A DNA stretch of 64,000 nucleotides, taken from NCBI RefSeq assembly GCF_000764305.2, contig NW_025941278.1, forward strand, positions 124,001 to 188,000. Reading direction: 5' to 3'. How positions within the stretch are numbered: the stretch's first letter is position 1; every line of letters starts with the position of its first letter. Below, piece by piece: positions 10,801 through 21,851 of this stretch. The stretch is from Hyalella azteca (lineage: Eukaryota > Arthropoda > Malacostraca > Amphipoda > Hyalellidae). Both the position numbers and the translations under genes were made by a program. A model generated the notes under the pieces. That model was not told the DNA's origin. It worked only from the letters and a program-made list of their open reading frames with translations, and made no database searches.

Positions 10801-11935
10801 GCAGCAAACAGACGAGGCGTTCCGTATAACGACAAAGTTCCCGCAGAATGTGTGACGTGTGATGCGAGTCGTTATACTGGAACGTAACTATGACTTCTTG
10901 AATTACAGTAAAATATAAAGGACTGTTTAATTGAGCAATATGATCTCAAATATAGTCGTTCAGTTAAGTGCGATCAAATTTTGATTTAACCAACCTTCTA
11001 AATTATTGTCGATGGATCCATTTAGAAGTGGCATTAGATGCCATTCAGAGGTTTGACTTAGATAAAATGTACAATGGTTAGTAATAGGTTGGCCCAACTC
11101 AGCTAATTTAGTAAATAAGTTAATTAGTAATAAGGTTAAGGTTTTAGGCCGGCAATAAGGCCATAAATAATGCGTCGTAGACGACTTCGCATTGTTGGGT
11201 CCAACCAAAGAAGTGAATTTGCATACATTAACAGGACTAGGGGCCCATTCCATGCATTAAATCAAGTTAATATAGAGAGAAAATGCACATATTATGCTGT
11301 ACTTTATACAGCAATCTAGAATGCACCATTTGTCACCTCCTTCCAAGCCCATATCTGTCAATTCCTTATCCTAGACGTTAATAACTATTCAAACTTAATC
11401 TTCATGGTCTTCCTTAAATTAAAACGGAACAGAATTTCTTATAAATTTTTGGAATATTTTTTTTTCTATTTGGAGAAGACTTATAAGATTAAAAAAACGC
11501 TAGTTGCTCAAAATCAGTATTTTCGGAAATTACAAATAAGCAAATTGAACGTCAGTGTTAAAATTCAGTATCAGTGATATAGGTTGATTTTTAATCAGGT
11601 ACGATAGTTTTTACGACCAGTTTTCTTTATTTGGTTATTGTATGTCTGCGTCAAGACTGTAATCGATTTTCACCACATGTGATTAAAATCAGTTTTTTTA
11701 ATAATTATAATGATGAATTTGAGAACTTAATATCTATTCCTTCGTCCAGGAAATATTTCTGGCATGGGAGCGGCATGACGTCAACGATCCTGTGTCGGTA
11801 TTGCTCCGATATTTGACCGACGCTCTGCACGCTCGGGAGGACGAAGTTCGCAGGATGAGAGGCAGTAATAAAACGCATCAGTTCTGCACTTATAGTTCCC
11901 AGAAGCTTTTGAAACAATTGTCTGACCAAGTTTGA
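4708..11935 (+). CDS. Glucoside xylosyltransferase-like protein (GT8, GXYLT type), spliced
   Basis: Supported exons are 4708-4873, 7953-8289, 8448-8618, 9614-9811 and 11750-11935. At least one exon between 4873 and 7953 is unresolved. The family transfers xylose from UDP-xylose to O-linked glucose on EGF repeats (for example Notch) in the ER/Golgi lumen. Exon 1 encodes a type II signal anchor (hydrophobic residues about 6-23) and then PFVIIVCN, the first strand of the GT-A fold. Later exons carry the metal-binding DxD motif (YLDTDYVFLRP), PYYGKKG, GDQDIFNIVF and an HG near the C-terminus. All junctions after 7953 keep frame. The usual NSG(V)MLMN segment reads LSTALLLAN, so activity may differ. 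The start is the first ATG after an in-frame stop at 4702. Introns hold three mobile elements. Family call is strong; substrate is inferred. Confidence 0.85.
5744..5814 (+). CDS. Candidate missing exon of the GXYLT-like gene (tentative)
   Basis: The reading PMSTAWAVKALKDSIQQLHA places LK-S-I at the family's conserved LKSAI position. It ends with two bases at a possible GT donor (5815), which matches the phase of the next exon. Against it, joining to the GTGAGT donor of exon 1 shifts the frame, because the only usable acceptor (5742-5743) needs phase 0. A later phase-0 donor at 4891 would add eight residues. The missing residues may be here, but the model is unresolved. Confidence 0.3.
6333..7150. 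mobile_element. hAT-type non-autonomous element with perfect 8-bp target duplication
   Basis: The ends are CAGAGCTGGGCAGCGCTAC and the complement of CAGAGGTGGGCAGTAGCGCG, a hAT-style terminal repeat. ACGATAAT occurs immediately outside each end (6325-6332 and 7151-7158), the 8-bp duplication expected of hAT. Clusters of TGTAGCG/CGCTACA words near both ends look like subterminal transposase sites. No transposase frame is present in the 818 bp. The insertion lies inside the HDN|ARPH codons of the mariner remnant. Confidence 0.9.
6644..6827. repeat. Long internal palindrome of the hAT element
   Basis: Two arms of about 80 bp (from ACAGTTATTTTTATGTT to its complement at 6827) surround a short AT-rich centre near 6722-6748. 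The arms share CCTTCCCTACATGGATGTC and TTGAGATTGGTAGATTAAAG in inverted orientation, with few mismatches. Confidence 0.85.
7953..8289 (+). CDS. GXYLT-like exon with DxD motif
   Basis: The acceptor CGCGCAG precedes 7953 and the donor GTAAAT starts at 8290. The exon begins with the last base of a codon and ends in phase 0. It encodes FIVLVDDDS, EWHFINLYEKCATEKLFLPWALP and YLDTDYVFLRPPD, which align in order with the GXYLT catalytic core. Confidence 0.9.
8448..8618 (+). CDS. GXYLT-like exon with GDQD motif
   Basis: This is a phase 0 to phase 0 exon between CTCAG and GTAACT. It encodes IPYYGKKGLSTALLLANLTR and, at its end, GDQDIFNIVFSE. The residues usually reading NSGVMLMN are changed here. Confidence 0.9.
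8683..9264. mobile_element. Second mariner-derived fold-back element (MITE-like)
   Basis: TA flanks ends beginning CGAGGCCTGTTTTTTAAGT. The arms 8683-about 8893 and about 9032-9264 are inverted copies. Each carries a mariner transposase 3' end: the left arm read on the minus strand gives QKLVPRYDKCFN and NYVEK, then a stop. The unpaired centre (about 8948-9012) has three copies of a GCAGTGTGATGCATTTG-like word. It lies in the intron between the GDQD exon and the next exon. The arm-from-3'-end design is the same as in 5979-7549, but the sequence differs. Confidence 0.85.
9614..9811 (+). CDS. GXYLT-like exon with the conserved HG
   Basis: The exon is phase 0 at both ends (acceptor CCTAAG, donor GTAAGT). 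It encodes FPEYIYDLSCDWSG, then a Cys pair region, then FSLVHGARRRFF. These match the family's FPCQWNYRPDHC and HGNRGVY segments, although the first is strongly diverged. Confidence 0.85.
9812..11749. other. Last intron of the GXYLT-like gene
   Basis: This 1.9-kb AT-rich intron has no recognised element. A short perfect-looking palindrome (GCGTCGTAGACGAC) sits near 11170. A minus-strand frame at 10960-11253 matches nothing recognised. Confidence 0.5.
11750..11935 (+). CDS. GXYLT-like terminal exon
   Basis: The exon starts after TCGTCCAG in phase 0 and runs 61 codons to TGA (11933-11935). It encodes EIFLAWERHDVNDPVSVLLR and ends HQFCTYSSQKLLKQLSDQV, resembling the family's HTYCGKIYKIFIKQL tail. 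Confidence 0.8.
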   Translation, partial: EIFLAWERHDVNDPVSVLLRYLTDALHAREDEVRRMRGSNKTHQFCTYSSQKLLKQLSDQV

Positions 11936-12063
11936 ATTTATTTGTTTTTCGTTCCGTATCTCTCTACTTAACCAGTTTCGTAAGTATCTCAGAGTTGCTC
12001 AAGACGAACTCGAGGACGTACGAGTATAACCAGGCAGAGCATAAATTAAGGGTACGTAGGTAC

Positions 12064-12873
12064 GGGGGTGCAGCCGTAGACCAAAAACTTTACTCTTAAA
12101 TGAGCCGTGGAGCCAACGCCCAGCCTCACCAAGATTCAACTTTGCTCAGCCTCAGAGCTAGAAGCCACAAGCTACGCTTGATTTCCGTGATCCCGACAAG
12201 CGATACACTGCCGAAAGATAATAGCGCCTTAGGTCTTCAGCCAATGCTTATGCATGCACGCTCATAAGCAGGCAGTTCCTCATCCGGCTGTCCCTACTCC
12301 GGCCTAACCTCTTCTGGCCTAACCTATTCACGCTGTCCCGGCTCATAGCCTTGCAGCCAATGAATGGCTCTACCAGCACACTTGGACCGCCTTTCTAACT
12401 TTTTGCAGCCAATGAGGTTAGGTTAGGTCCGCTCAGGTTTGTTTTGGGTGTGGAAATGTTGCAACTTGTGTAGGTTAGGCCAAAAGAGGTTTGGCCAGAT
12501 GCAGTATGGCCATGCTTATCTTTACAAAGCTTATTTTGTGGTTGTGGACGTTCGGCGCTATGGCTTTGAGCATTTGACTTCAAAGGCTGTTATGCCCTCT
12601 AGCGTTCTTACCTACGGAAAGTAATATGAACAAGTGTGAAGTTTGGCAAAGCTGGCCTCCGGCATGAGCCCCCAGCCGGATGCGGAACTGCGTGCTTTTG
12701 AGCGAACATGCTTAATAAGTATCGGCTGAAGACCTACGGCGCAATTATCTTCAGACATTGTGTTACTGGTCTGCAGCTTCTAGTTCTGTGACGATAAATT
12801 TAAAGCATGGTGAGGACGGGCGTTGGCTCCAGGGCTTATTCAAGAGTAAAATTTGTGGCCTACGCTACCGGCA
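12064..12873. mobile_element. Diverged fold-back element
   Basis: Long imperfect arms pair across the element. TTTACTCTTAAATGAGCC, GGAGCCAACGCCC and TAGGTCTTCAGCC on the left recur inverted at about 12721-12860. The centre contains CCAATGA repeats and four AGGTTAGG/CCTAACCT words. No transposase frame and no clear target duplication were found. It is GC-richer than its surroundings, which supports transposon origin. Confidence 0.65.
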
Positions 12874-12879
12874 AGTTAG

Positions 12880-13430
12880 TTTCCTACTGAGTTTCCCAAA
12901 GTATCTATTTAAAAAAAGAATAAAAATGCTTTGATCTCGTATATTTCATTCACGCTCTGAAGAAAATAATTTTCTTATATATAATCGGTTGCCAATGTCC
13001 ATACCATTTTTAGACATTTATTTTGAAGTTTCATCTGTCAGGCTAAATCTGAATCTCGAATTAAGGTACGATTCTCTGCATTCGCTTTAATGTCTAGGGT
13101 GTCCACGCCGTAATTTCCAATAAATATATTTTAAATCTCGTTGTTGTGTTTCGGGCTCCAACCTCTTATTTATGGCTCTGCCCTTGTTAATTAAAACACG
13201 GAATTTTTTAAACGCTGTCTCCGTGATGTCTTGATCGCTTTATCAAAGTTGGATCAAACCACCGTCACGATACCCGTTCCATTTTCGTATTTATCCATCT
13301 AATTATAGCGACGAATATCGCTAATGACGTGAAAGTAAATTGAATAAAATAAATGATAAAATAGACAAATGATAAAATAGATTGACTTATACAGGTTACG
13401 GTGTTCAATATGCAATAGCACACGCTCCGC
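12880..13430. other. Intergenic, no feature seen
   Basis: Nothing recognisable was found in this AT-rich stretch apart from a short ATGATAAAATAGA duplication near 13355-13385. Confidence 0.5.
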
Positions 13431-13619
13431 AATGCCGGTAAAAACCGAACTCTATAGCACTTGCTGCTCGGAAGTTTCTACTGGACGAGTATTACTACTG
13501 CCATATCTTCCTTACCTACTACGGTATACGCGGTATGGTTGGAGACCTTGCATTGCTAATTCTTCATCTAATATCTCCTTATTTAGACGTCTAGCGTGCA
13601 CCGCAGCGTCTAGTTGGTC

Positions 13620-13840
13620 GCCACTCAAGGCGGGTGCGGTGCGGAAACTGGAGGCAGTGCAGCGCGCGTACCTTCACGTACAGGATCAGCGGCATGAGGG
13701 AGCTGAACCTGAACTACTGGGGAAGGCTGAAATACCTGGAACTGTACTCACTGGAGAGAAGAAGGGAAAGGTATATCATACTGTACACTTGGAAGATGAT
13801 AAACGGACTGGCTCCCAACTTTGAGAGTGAGACCTCCAAA
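13620..13840 (+). pseudogene. LINE reverse-transcriptase C-terminal fragment
   Basis: The frame reads VRKLEAVQRA. After a frameshift it continues RISGMREL, LNYWGRLKYLELYSLERRRE and RYIILYTWKMINGLAPNF. This is the C-terminal end found in many non-LTR retrotransposon polymerases. The fragment is 5' truncated, frameshifted, and breaks off into a minisatellite. Confidence 0.75.
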
Positions 13841-13850
13841 ATAANAGTGT

Positions 13851-13990
13851 GCACCGCAGCGTCTAGTGTGCACCGCAGCGTCTAGTGTGTGCACCGCAGC
13901 GTCTAGTGTGTGCACCGCAGCGTCTAGTGTGCACCGCAGCGTCTAGTGTGCACCGCAGCGTCTAGTGTGCACCGCAGCGTCTAGTGTGTA
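13851..13990 (+). repeat. 19/21-bp minisatellite
   Basis: Seven copies of GCACCGCAGCGTCTAGT start at 13851, 13870, 13891, 13912, 13931, 13950 and 13969. The last degenerates at 13988. A single extra copy lies at 13598, upstream of the LINE fragment. An ambiguous base (N) sits at 13845, directly before the array. Confidence 0.9.
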
Positions 13991-16015
13991 CCGCAACAGG
14001 CGCCTGCCGCTGATGACCTTCACAGCTCGGCGGTCGAGCGCTCCAACGACACACTTTCAATTCTGCTCGTTTTCGTTGCAGCTTAGCTCACGACATTCAG
14101 TCTACTGTAGTTATCTGTTCTGTTCACGACATTCAGACTACAAGTGTTAACTCCAACTTAAATCAATCTACGCTCACTGAAAATGAGGTTTTCCTAGCGA
14201 AGTGTAAAATTTATCGTAAATAGATCATTCATTCATGGCGTTCTAAGTGAAAAATAAGGACATAACTACATCGTTCACTTTTTCTAGTAGAAGTTAACTA
14301 TTGATAAGAACCTTTCGTGACAGTCCGAAGGCTGCAGGAATGCAAACTACTTCAGATCCTGCAACGACAATAATGCGTGCGGTTCGACGTCGTTATTGAC
14401 AAATGTTAAACAAGCGAGATAAAGAAAAAACAAGCGAATTGCAGGCACCTGATAAGGAATTAAAAAAAAAACAAGAATGTTTTTCAATAAAAAATGGGTT
14501 TTCGTGGAAACCGCCTTCAATGAAACACTGAAACTTATATCTCCAAATTTTCCTACAGGTATAGCTACATTTAATCACTATTCCTGTAAACATAAACAAA
14601 GTTCAAGATTCTGCAAAATAACAAAATTCAAGATTTTACAATTGTGATGACTATTCAACATATTTCAAGGGTGATGATAATCTAACATAGTTCATGAGTG
14701 ATGAGTAATCAACTTACATAGTTCATTTAATGTTGCGGTCATAGACCAGGAATAAGTAAGTAACGGGACGTCAATGGCTCACTTGAAATAAAGTCTACGG
14801 TAAAAGAGACCTACACTTTACATGCCTTCTGTTTGAATACCAATCTTAAATTTAAATTTGAAACGATATGATTCAAGATCCCAGCCTGAATTTAGGAGAT
14901 GCGGATACATCTTAAGGCCATATCCTAAATTTAAGAAATTTGGATACTATTTAATGCCATATTTTAAATTTACAAAGATGCGGATATATTTTAGAATTTA
15001 GACTATATAGGTATACTACACTCCATTGGACACGTAAAAATTTAAAGCCAAATCCTACATTTCACACTATGCAGATATATTTATGGCTACATCCTACATT
15101 AAAGGAACTATACAAGCAGTGGCATTCAAATTTCAACAGCTATATATAACGTAAGCATGTCACTTTTGCCACAAATGTCGTTTGCCTTGACATTGCTAAT
15201 TAGAAACAATGTGAATATTTTCGTGCTTCCACAAGCCCAAAAATGAGATCAATAATTTTTCAAGGTCATTCATCCCCATGCAATTTCGTAACAACCGATT
15301 TTGGTACATTACAAACACCATAGTTGACAGTCAAGAACCGTTCATAACTCAGTGTCGTCGATGATACATTTGTTAAAGAATGCAAGAAATATATGATTAT
15401 TAATTTTCCAAGAGGCATTCTGTTGTAAAAAAATACTCCCGATAAAAAAATTTTCTGTACTAATATTTGCGAACTCGTTGAGTTCTAATCAGTCGATCTA
15501 CCATTTGAAAAGTTTTGAACTTCCACGGCCACGCTGATGTACCGCCTTTGTCGTCGCCCAGTCGTTTTCGGAAAGGTAGTTCCCATCAGAGACAAAAAGG
15601 GCTAACGCAGGTCCACTATAGACAACTGACGTTAAAATAATGTTGTTTAAACGTCGTTGCAACAAAAATCAGCTTGAAATCAACTCCTGGAGTTGAATTC
15701 AATCGTTAGGTATCAATTGTCATTTGCCCGGACAAGAACGTAACTAACTTGCACCTTCTCTAAGTTGGTCAAGCCGATGTTGCAAGATACTGTTGCTTGA
15801 TGTCATCTCATAATATTAGGAATATTTCTTGACCTGAGAGCTAAAAGCCAATTGCTACCAAATCTGGCTTCAGTTCCGAAACGTTCTTTTAAATGAGCTT
15901 AAATTCTCAATGAAAAGTGCTTGGTCAAAAAAAAGATTATTAATGACTCAACTTACTTTTAGTGATAATGCGTTTTGGGTGATTCCTCTGACAATGGGAT
16001 AAATGTTGTATTGGA
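13991..16015. other. Intergenic, degenerate repeats
   Basis: No gene was seen. At 14860-15125 a loose repeat of about 60 bp (ATGCGGATAYATYTTA with CATATCCTAAATTTA) recurs four to five times. At 15620-15720 a few AACGTT/GTTGAA words resemble those at 3.2-3.4 kb. Confidence 0.45.
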
Positions 16016-16289
16016 AGGTGCGTCATGTAGCAAGCTGGTGCGTCATGTAGCAAGCTGGTGCTGAATGTCGTGGTGAAATATTTAGCTATTCAATAAGTTG
16101 TTAATGATTTATTGGTTGTAGGTAATAACTTAATAAGGGATTAGTTAGTAGTGCTTTGGTGGTGCGTTGTTAGTAGTGCGTTCACTAAGTGGTGTGGTAC
16201 GCTGATTGGGCGTCGGTCATGCGTTTTCAGTGCGTTAGTGGTGTAATTGATTTGTTGGTAGTGCGTTGAATGTGCATTGGTGGTGTATC

Positions 16290-16884
16290 GGTGGTGCTGT
16301 GGTGGTGCTGTGGTACTGCTTTGATGGTGCTGTGATGGTGCTGTGGTGGTGCTGTGGTACTGCTTTGATGGTGCTGTGATGGTGCTGTGGTGGTGCTGTG
16401 ATGGTGCTGTGGTGGTGCTGTGGTGGTGCTGTGGTGGAGCTGTGGTGGTGCTGTGGTGGTGCGTCGGCGATGCTGTGGTGGTGCTGTGGTGGTGCTGTGG
16501 TGGTCCTGTAGTAGTGCTGTGGTACTGCTTTGGTGGTGCTGTGATGGTGCTGTGGTGGTGCTGTGATGGTGCTGTGATGGTGCTGTGGTGGTGCTGTGGT
16601 GGTGCTGTGGTGGTGCTGTGGTAGTGCTGTGGTGGTGCTGTGGTGGTGCTGTGGTGGTGCTGTGGTGGTGCTGCGGTGGTACTGCTGTGGTGGTGCTGTG
16701 ATGGTGCTACTGTAGTGGTGCTACCGTGGTGTTGCTGCTATGCTGCTGCTGCTGCTGCAACAGTGTTGGATGTACTACGGATGTGTTGTACTACGGATGG
16801 TACAANTGCTGTGGTGGTGCTGTGGTGGTGCTGTGGTGGTGCTGTGGTGGTGCTGTGGTGGTGCTGTGGTGGTGCTGTGGTGGT
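16290..16884 (+). repeat. GTGGTGGTGCT minisatellite
   Basis: The 11-bp unit GTGCTGTGGTG, with variants carrying TACTGCT or GATG, repeats almost without break from 16290 to about 16725 and again from 16807 to 16884. Between them is a short (GCT)n run and an N at 16806. The frames across it are low-complexity Val/Leu/Trp/Cys runs and are not genes. A 20-bp duplication (GTAGCAAGCTGGTG-containing) lies just before, at 16019-16058. Confidence 0.95.
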
Positions 16885-16995
16885 GCACGCAGCAGTCAAG
16901 GTCAGCGTCACAAGGCGGCGCTGTGAGGCCGCTAACAGCGACGCTGCCGAGACTCCACAGCGGCGAGTGCCGGGGAAGTTTTGTGAGCTGCACTT

Positions 16996-17180
16996 AAATT
17001 CTGTAATATTCCTGTACTTTGTGTATTACGTATAATGTTCCTGTATTTTATATATTACGTATAGTGTTCTTGTATATTACAAATTACGTATAATGTTCTT
17101 GTACATATACAAATTACGTTTAGTATTCCTGTACTTTACAAATTACGTTTAATGTTCCTGTACATTGCAATGCACGTTCA
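16996..17180 (+). repeat. 29-30-bp degenerate tandem repeat
   Basis: ATTACGTATAATGTTCCTGTA-like units (ATTACG at 17025, 17054, 17083, 17113 and 17142) repeat about six times and fade out on both sides. Confidence 0.8.
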
Positions 17181-17827
17181 ATGCTCATGTTAATTTTTGA
17201 TCACGTATAATTTTTCTGTAAATTACACATTACCTGTACTATTCTCCTAAGTTATGTAAAGTTTCCCCGAAAATTTGTATTGTTTGGTTTCAGAATACGT
17301 TCAGTGATCTCCCAAATTGCGTATAGAGTTGTCTAAATTGCTTATAGTCTTCCCCTAAATAGCGTACATGCAGGCTGTTCCCAAATAACGAATAGTTGCG
17401 CATAGCCGCAATGATATTTTAAATTTTCACTAAATAGTAGCGATGTTAGTGTTAGTTATCGGGCAAATATCGGGAAGAGTCTGTGTATGGCTGAATGCGG
17501 CCATGTAAAATAGTTAACTTATAGTAAATTATTATAAATTTGAAAAAAATGCCACTATATAAATTGATACAGTGCAATTCGGTACCGCTGTTCTCATTCT
17601 ATAATGTTATCCTGACAGTTGCAGTCTGCTTACCAGGAAAATGTTTATTTTAAACAATTTTGCGTATATAATCAACTTGTTAACTTTTTCCAATGAGTAT
17701 TGCATGTTAACAAGCAGTATACGTATACAGTGTTTCTTTTAATGTGTTGCATTTTCGTATCATTTTGCGCACAGTATTGTTGTAAAATGTTTGGTTAATG
17801 ATGAATAGAGGACTATGTATAATTAAT

Positions 17828-18165
17828 GTATGCTGCATACGTAGTATTGTTTTGTTGTGTACGTAGTGTTGTTTTTCTGTGTACGTAGCGTTGTTTTGTT
17901 GTGTACGTAGCGTTGTTTTTCTGTGTACGTAGCGTTGTTTTGTTGAGTACGTAGCGTATTGAAAATTGGGCTGCGCGTTGTTTTTCTGTGTACGTAGCAT
18001 TGTTTTGTTGTGTACGTAGCGTTGTTTTTCTGTGTACGTAGCATTGTTTTGTTGTGTACGTAGCGTTGTTTCGCTGTGTACGTAGCGTTGTTTTTCTGTG
18101 TNGTACGTATCGTAGTTATTCTGTACGAAGTGTAGTTATACTGTACGAAGGGCATTTATACTGTC
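17828..18165 (+). repeat. 22-bp minisatellite (GTACGTAGCGTTGTTTT)
   Basis: Units alternate between TGTACGTAGCGTTGTTTTTC and TGTACGTAGCGTTGTTTTGT, giving a 44-bp higher-order period. They decay at both ends. An N lies at 18102 inside the array. Confidence 0.9.
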
Positions 18166-18549
18166 GGTAGTGTAGTTACTGGTAGTGTTTTTCCCTTTAA
18201 ATTTTTTTCTGGCAGTATTCTTAGTGTTTTATTTCATTTTATGTCCACTCTGTGTTTTTTGTCTGTGAATATAATAAATGATCGTTTGTAAGTATTAAAA
18301 TTTGAAGTAATTTTTCTTTATGAAAAAGTTTGTGCATGAGAAGAACATTTATTTCGACCAAGTTTGTGGAAGGATCGATGAACTGCTAAAAGTAAAATAA
18401 ATTTCATCATTAAGTTCATTAAAAAATAATCGAAATATATAGAGGTTGATGATTGCAGGTTTGCCAGAGTGAATACATTAATTTTGTAAAGTGTAATAAG
18501 GAAAGGAAGGCAGAATATTCTCTATTCTGTCAAAAAAATTCACATTCAT

Positions 18550-18836
18550 GTAATTTTTCTTCTATAGCTCTGAATGCTTCTCAATGTATATTCATCAGCT
18601 GCGATTAATTTAATCGAGATAGAAGAACATGATTTTTTAGTATCATATATGGAAATTTACGCTTATATATCTGCAATAAAAAATTGTAAATTAATATTAT
18701 TTTTCTCCTATAGCTGAAAATGCTTCTCCCTATAATAATCCGCTACGGTTAATTCAATCCAGGTAGAACATCATGACTTTTTAGTATAATGCTTGGACTT
18801 TTACACTTAAATGTCTTAAATAAAAAATTTAGATGA
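18550..18836 (+). repeat. Diverged 146-bp tandem duplication
   Basis: The segment with CTATAGCT, AATGCTTCTC, AACATGA and TTTTTAGTAT (18550-18695) is followed by a second, diverged copy (18696-18836). No coding signal was seen. Confidence 0.7.
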
Positions 18837-21800
18837 AGTCAGAATCGAACCAAAACGATTTATGCTCAGAAAAATGGCTATAGGAAATTTTAAAGCAAAT
18901 AGATGTGATAGATCAAAGTTTCCTAAAGTCCCATGAAAACTCTACGGTTTCTCCCACCAGGATTTCAAAACAAACGTGTCAGGAGATATGATGTCATTTT
19001 GTATTCACTGACTAAAACGAAAAAGTTTTAATCGATGTATCATAATTTAACGTATTATTATGACTCATAAAACTGGGTATAACGTTGACTTCTCATACTT
19101 AATGAAATTTCTCAAAACTTTGGCTGATAATGAGGCTATAATATGCCACTGAAGGAATTCGTGATTAAATGTTGTGGTCATTTATACATTATTCAAATCC
19201 ATTAGTATAGAATTTTATTACCCTACTACGTTACAACGAAATCAGTTGCTGGAGAATTAATCATCAATTTGGTATGAAATTAATAAACTCAGAGTATGGG
19301 GTCCATAAACATTCCTCGTTTCCTGAAGCTCAATGTTTCTAGTTGTTACCGCAAGAGGTCGCTGTAAAGTTGTCTGCCAGACGTAAAATTCGAAAAATTG
19401 ATCACGATTTTCTGCTAAACTTTTGGTTTTGCAGATATTTTATTCTGAGTCTAGATTAATTATCAATTTTTATTTATTTTGGCTTAGACAGAGCAGATAT
19501 AACAATCAGAGTGTTGAGTTCTATTCGAACTTTAGTGTCGGCAGGATAGAAAGTGCGCATGCGTGCAATGGCGGATTTGCCATAACTTGAGAGCAGAGTT
19601 GTGCCCTAATCATTCAATAATTTCTCTTCTAAAGTGCCTTGTAAATGTTTGTTTTCTTTTAAGATATTCTATAAATGAATGCAAAACCTAACTGAAGGTA
19701 AGTATTGTAAATCTTAATTGAAATAATTTTGATTTAGCCTATTTAAGACCTAAAATTCATGAAGTTTATTCATCAGCGTTGAAATCTAGGTTTAGTCCAC
19801 CTTCACTCTGGTCTGTGCACTGGAACGCTGCACGTAGTGTCGCCGTAATTGTTGTATAATAAACTAATATTAGTATAAATACCTATTGTATGAAATAATT
19901 TATATTTGAAAATATTTTTTCTAATTTTTTAAATTTTCAGCAAAATTTTATTTTAATTAGGATTATACATAGGATGAAATGAAAGTTAGATTGTGAAGAG
20001 TCGGGTTTCAATTACCTACTTCGGTCATTTCCAAATACTCCAATTAATGAAACTTGTTTTCGTATTCTTTTGCCTGTAGTAATTACCTAACAACTTTTAA
20101 TTTCGCACTTTTTATGCCGGAAAGGTTGAAGTAGATCTTAGTTATATATTCACACATTTTATAGTATTTTTTTGGCGAATTTAACTTACGTGATATGAAC
20201 TACGAGCTAAAATTCGGGATATATATACTTCACATCGCGGTCGAGGCGTCACGTACTCACGTTTGTTATTTGATGTTTAATTTTGAATAATATTTAATGA
20301 AGTTTTAACTTTTAAGATTTATAAATGATTAGTACTTGATTTAATGAGTTATCTGTGCTTCTGAAATTCTTTTTAATTACGATATATTCTATTGATTGAA
20401 TTTTTATTACTTGGATTTTGAGAGTAGGCCTACCTAGCTACTAGCTACAAGAATTTGAAGAAATTAAATTGGGTTTTAAACTGAAGCAAAATATTAGTGA
20501 TTTTTCTGAGATGTGTCTCTAAAAGAATAATTCTGTAAATTTCAAAATTATTAGGGCCTATAGGCTAGGTATTTTATTTTAATTGCTGAACCTAGCTAAA
20601 TAAAATATCGAAAGGAAATATGAAAACAGTACCTAGGCCTACTTCATTTCCATAGTTATTTTGATGGAATTAGTCATAGGCTACAAATTTAATTTTCAGG
20701 TAGCCTAATTACTGTTGAGCTTTCAAGTTTCAATTACTTTTTCCAAAATAATCTATGCTAAAGTTTGTAATAAAACTTTTTTTAGTCTCAGCAACTTTTT
20801 AAACTTGTATATCTACACATATTTTCTCAATATTTTTTTTTTTGCTATTATTTTGAATTACAAATACCTACATGAAAAAATCAGACACTTGCTACTTAGA
20901 ATTATTTCTATCAGATGAATTGGTTCTTTTCAAGCATATATAGGCTACTTTCATAAAACAGCATATCTCATAGGTATTGTATTTTGTTTTCAAAGCAACT
21001 AATTTTTAGCAGATATTTCAAGTTTCTAACAGTATAGGTATAATTTATTTTAAATTCTATTTATCTTCAAAGATTTTCACTTTACAAAAGTGACTTGGGT
21101 AACTTTTCATTTTAATCTAATAATGCAGACAATACCAGATTCATTTGTATCAATCCTTGACTTAGACTTTGAGATATCATTTGTTTTGGTTCTTGAATCT
21201 TGAATTAGGCTAGTTGAATATTGCTGATTTGCTGTTATACAAAAATCTGAGGCAAGTTTTTTCAAACTATGTTGAATTAGCCTAGAACGTACTGTACATG
21301 TTCAGGCAAGAATACTTTTTTCTCAATTAAAGCCCTAAATTATTATTTCTAATTTGGAATATTGGGCAGAAGTTTTCCAAAATTTTAAGCAAATACTATC
21401 ATTTCACAGGTGATTTGAAAAAATCCCTTGAAAAAAATAGGCAGTTTTTCTTAATTGATAATGAATAAATTATGGAAAAGCCAAAGGAACAAAGGAAATT
21501 GGCTAGATTCACAGGCATTTTTGTCCAATTCACAGGAGCCTTCTGCCCAATTTTTGTTCATCTTTCTCATTTTAGGTATTAGCTCACTCATGACTTGTGA
21601 TTAAAATTTCACTATCTATTACTATAATTTCCTTGTTCCAAAGCAACATATTTTTGAAATTGTGTAAAATTTTGTATTCTATTTAAGTTAGCCTTCAGAT
21701 AATGTCACATGTTCATCAAAAAGTTATGTTTGACCTATAACATAATTTTTTTTGCCTTTGAAATAGTTTAAAATTCTATTATTATATAGATGTTAATGAG

Positions 21801-21851
21801 GCCATAACAAGAGTGCAGTTCAAGAGATGGTATGAAAAAATTAATTAGGTA
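18837..21851. other. Intergenic, no gene seen
   Basis: Three kilobases of AT-rich DNA show no recognised family in any frame. The longest frame (20715-20918) is a low-complexity Phe/Ile/Leu run. Confidence 0.5.

Noticed and set aside
12298..12484. Telomere-like AGGTTAGG words
   Set aside because: Only a few scattered copies in both orientations inside a fold-back element, not a (TTAGG)n array.
16343..17035. Overlapping frames rich in Val, Leu, Trp and Cys
   Set aside because: They are translations of the 11-bp minisatellite and would be open in several frames by repetition alone.
17707..18155. Minus-strand frames with repeated RKTTLRTQ/NNATYT words
   Set aside because: They are produced by the 22-bp minisatellite; no start context or domain is present.
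18841..18880. tRNA B-box-like GAATCGAACC
   Set aside because: No A-box, acceptor stem or cloverleaf could be drawn around it.
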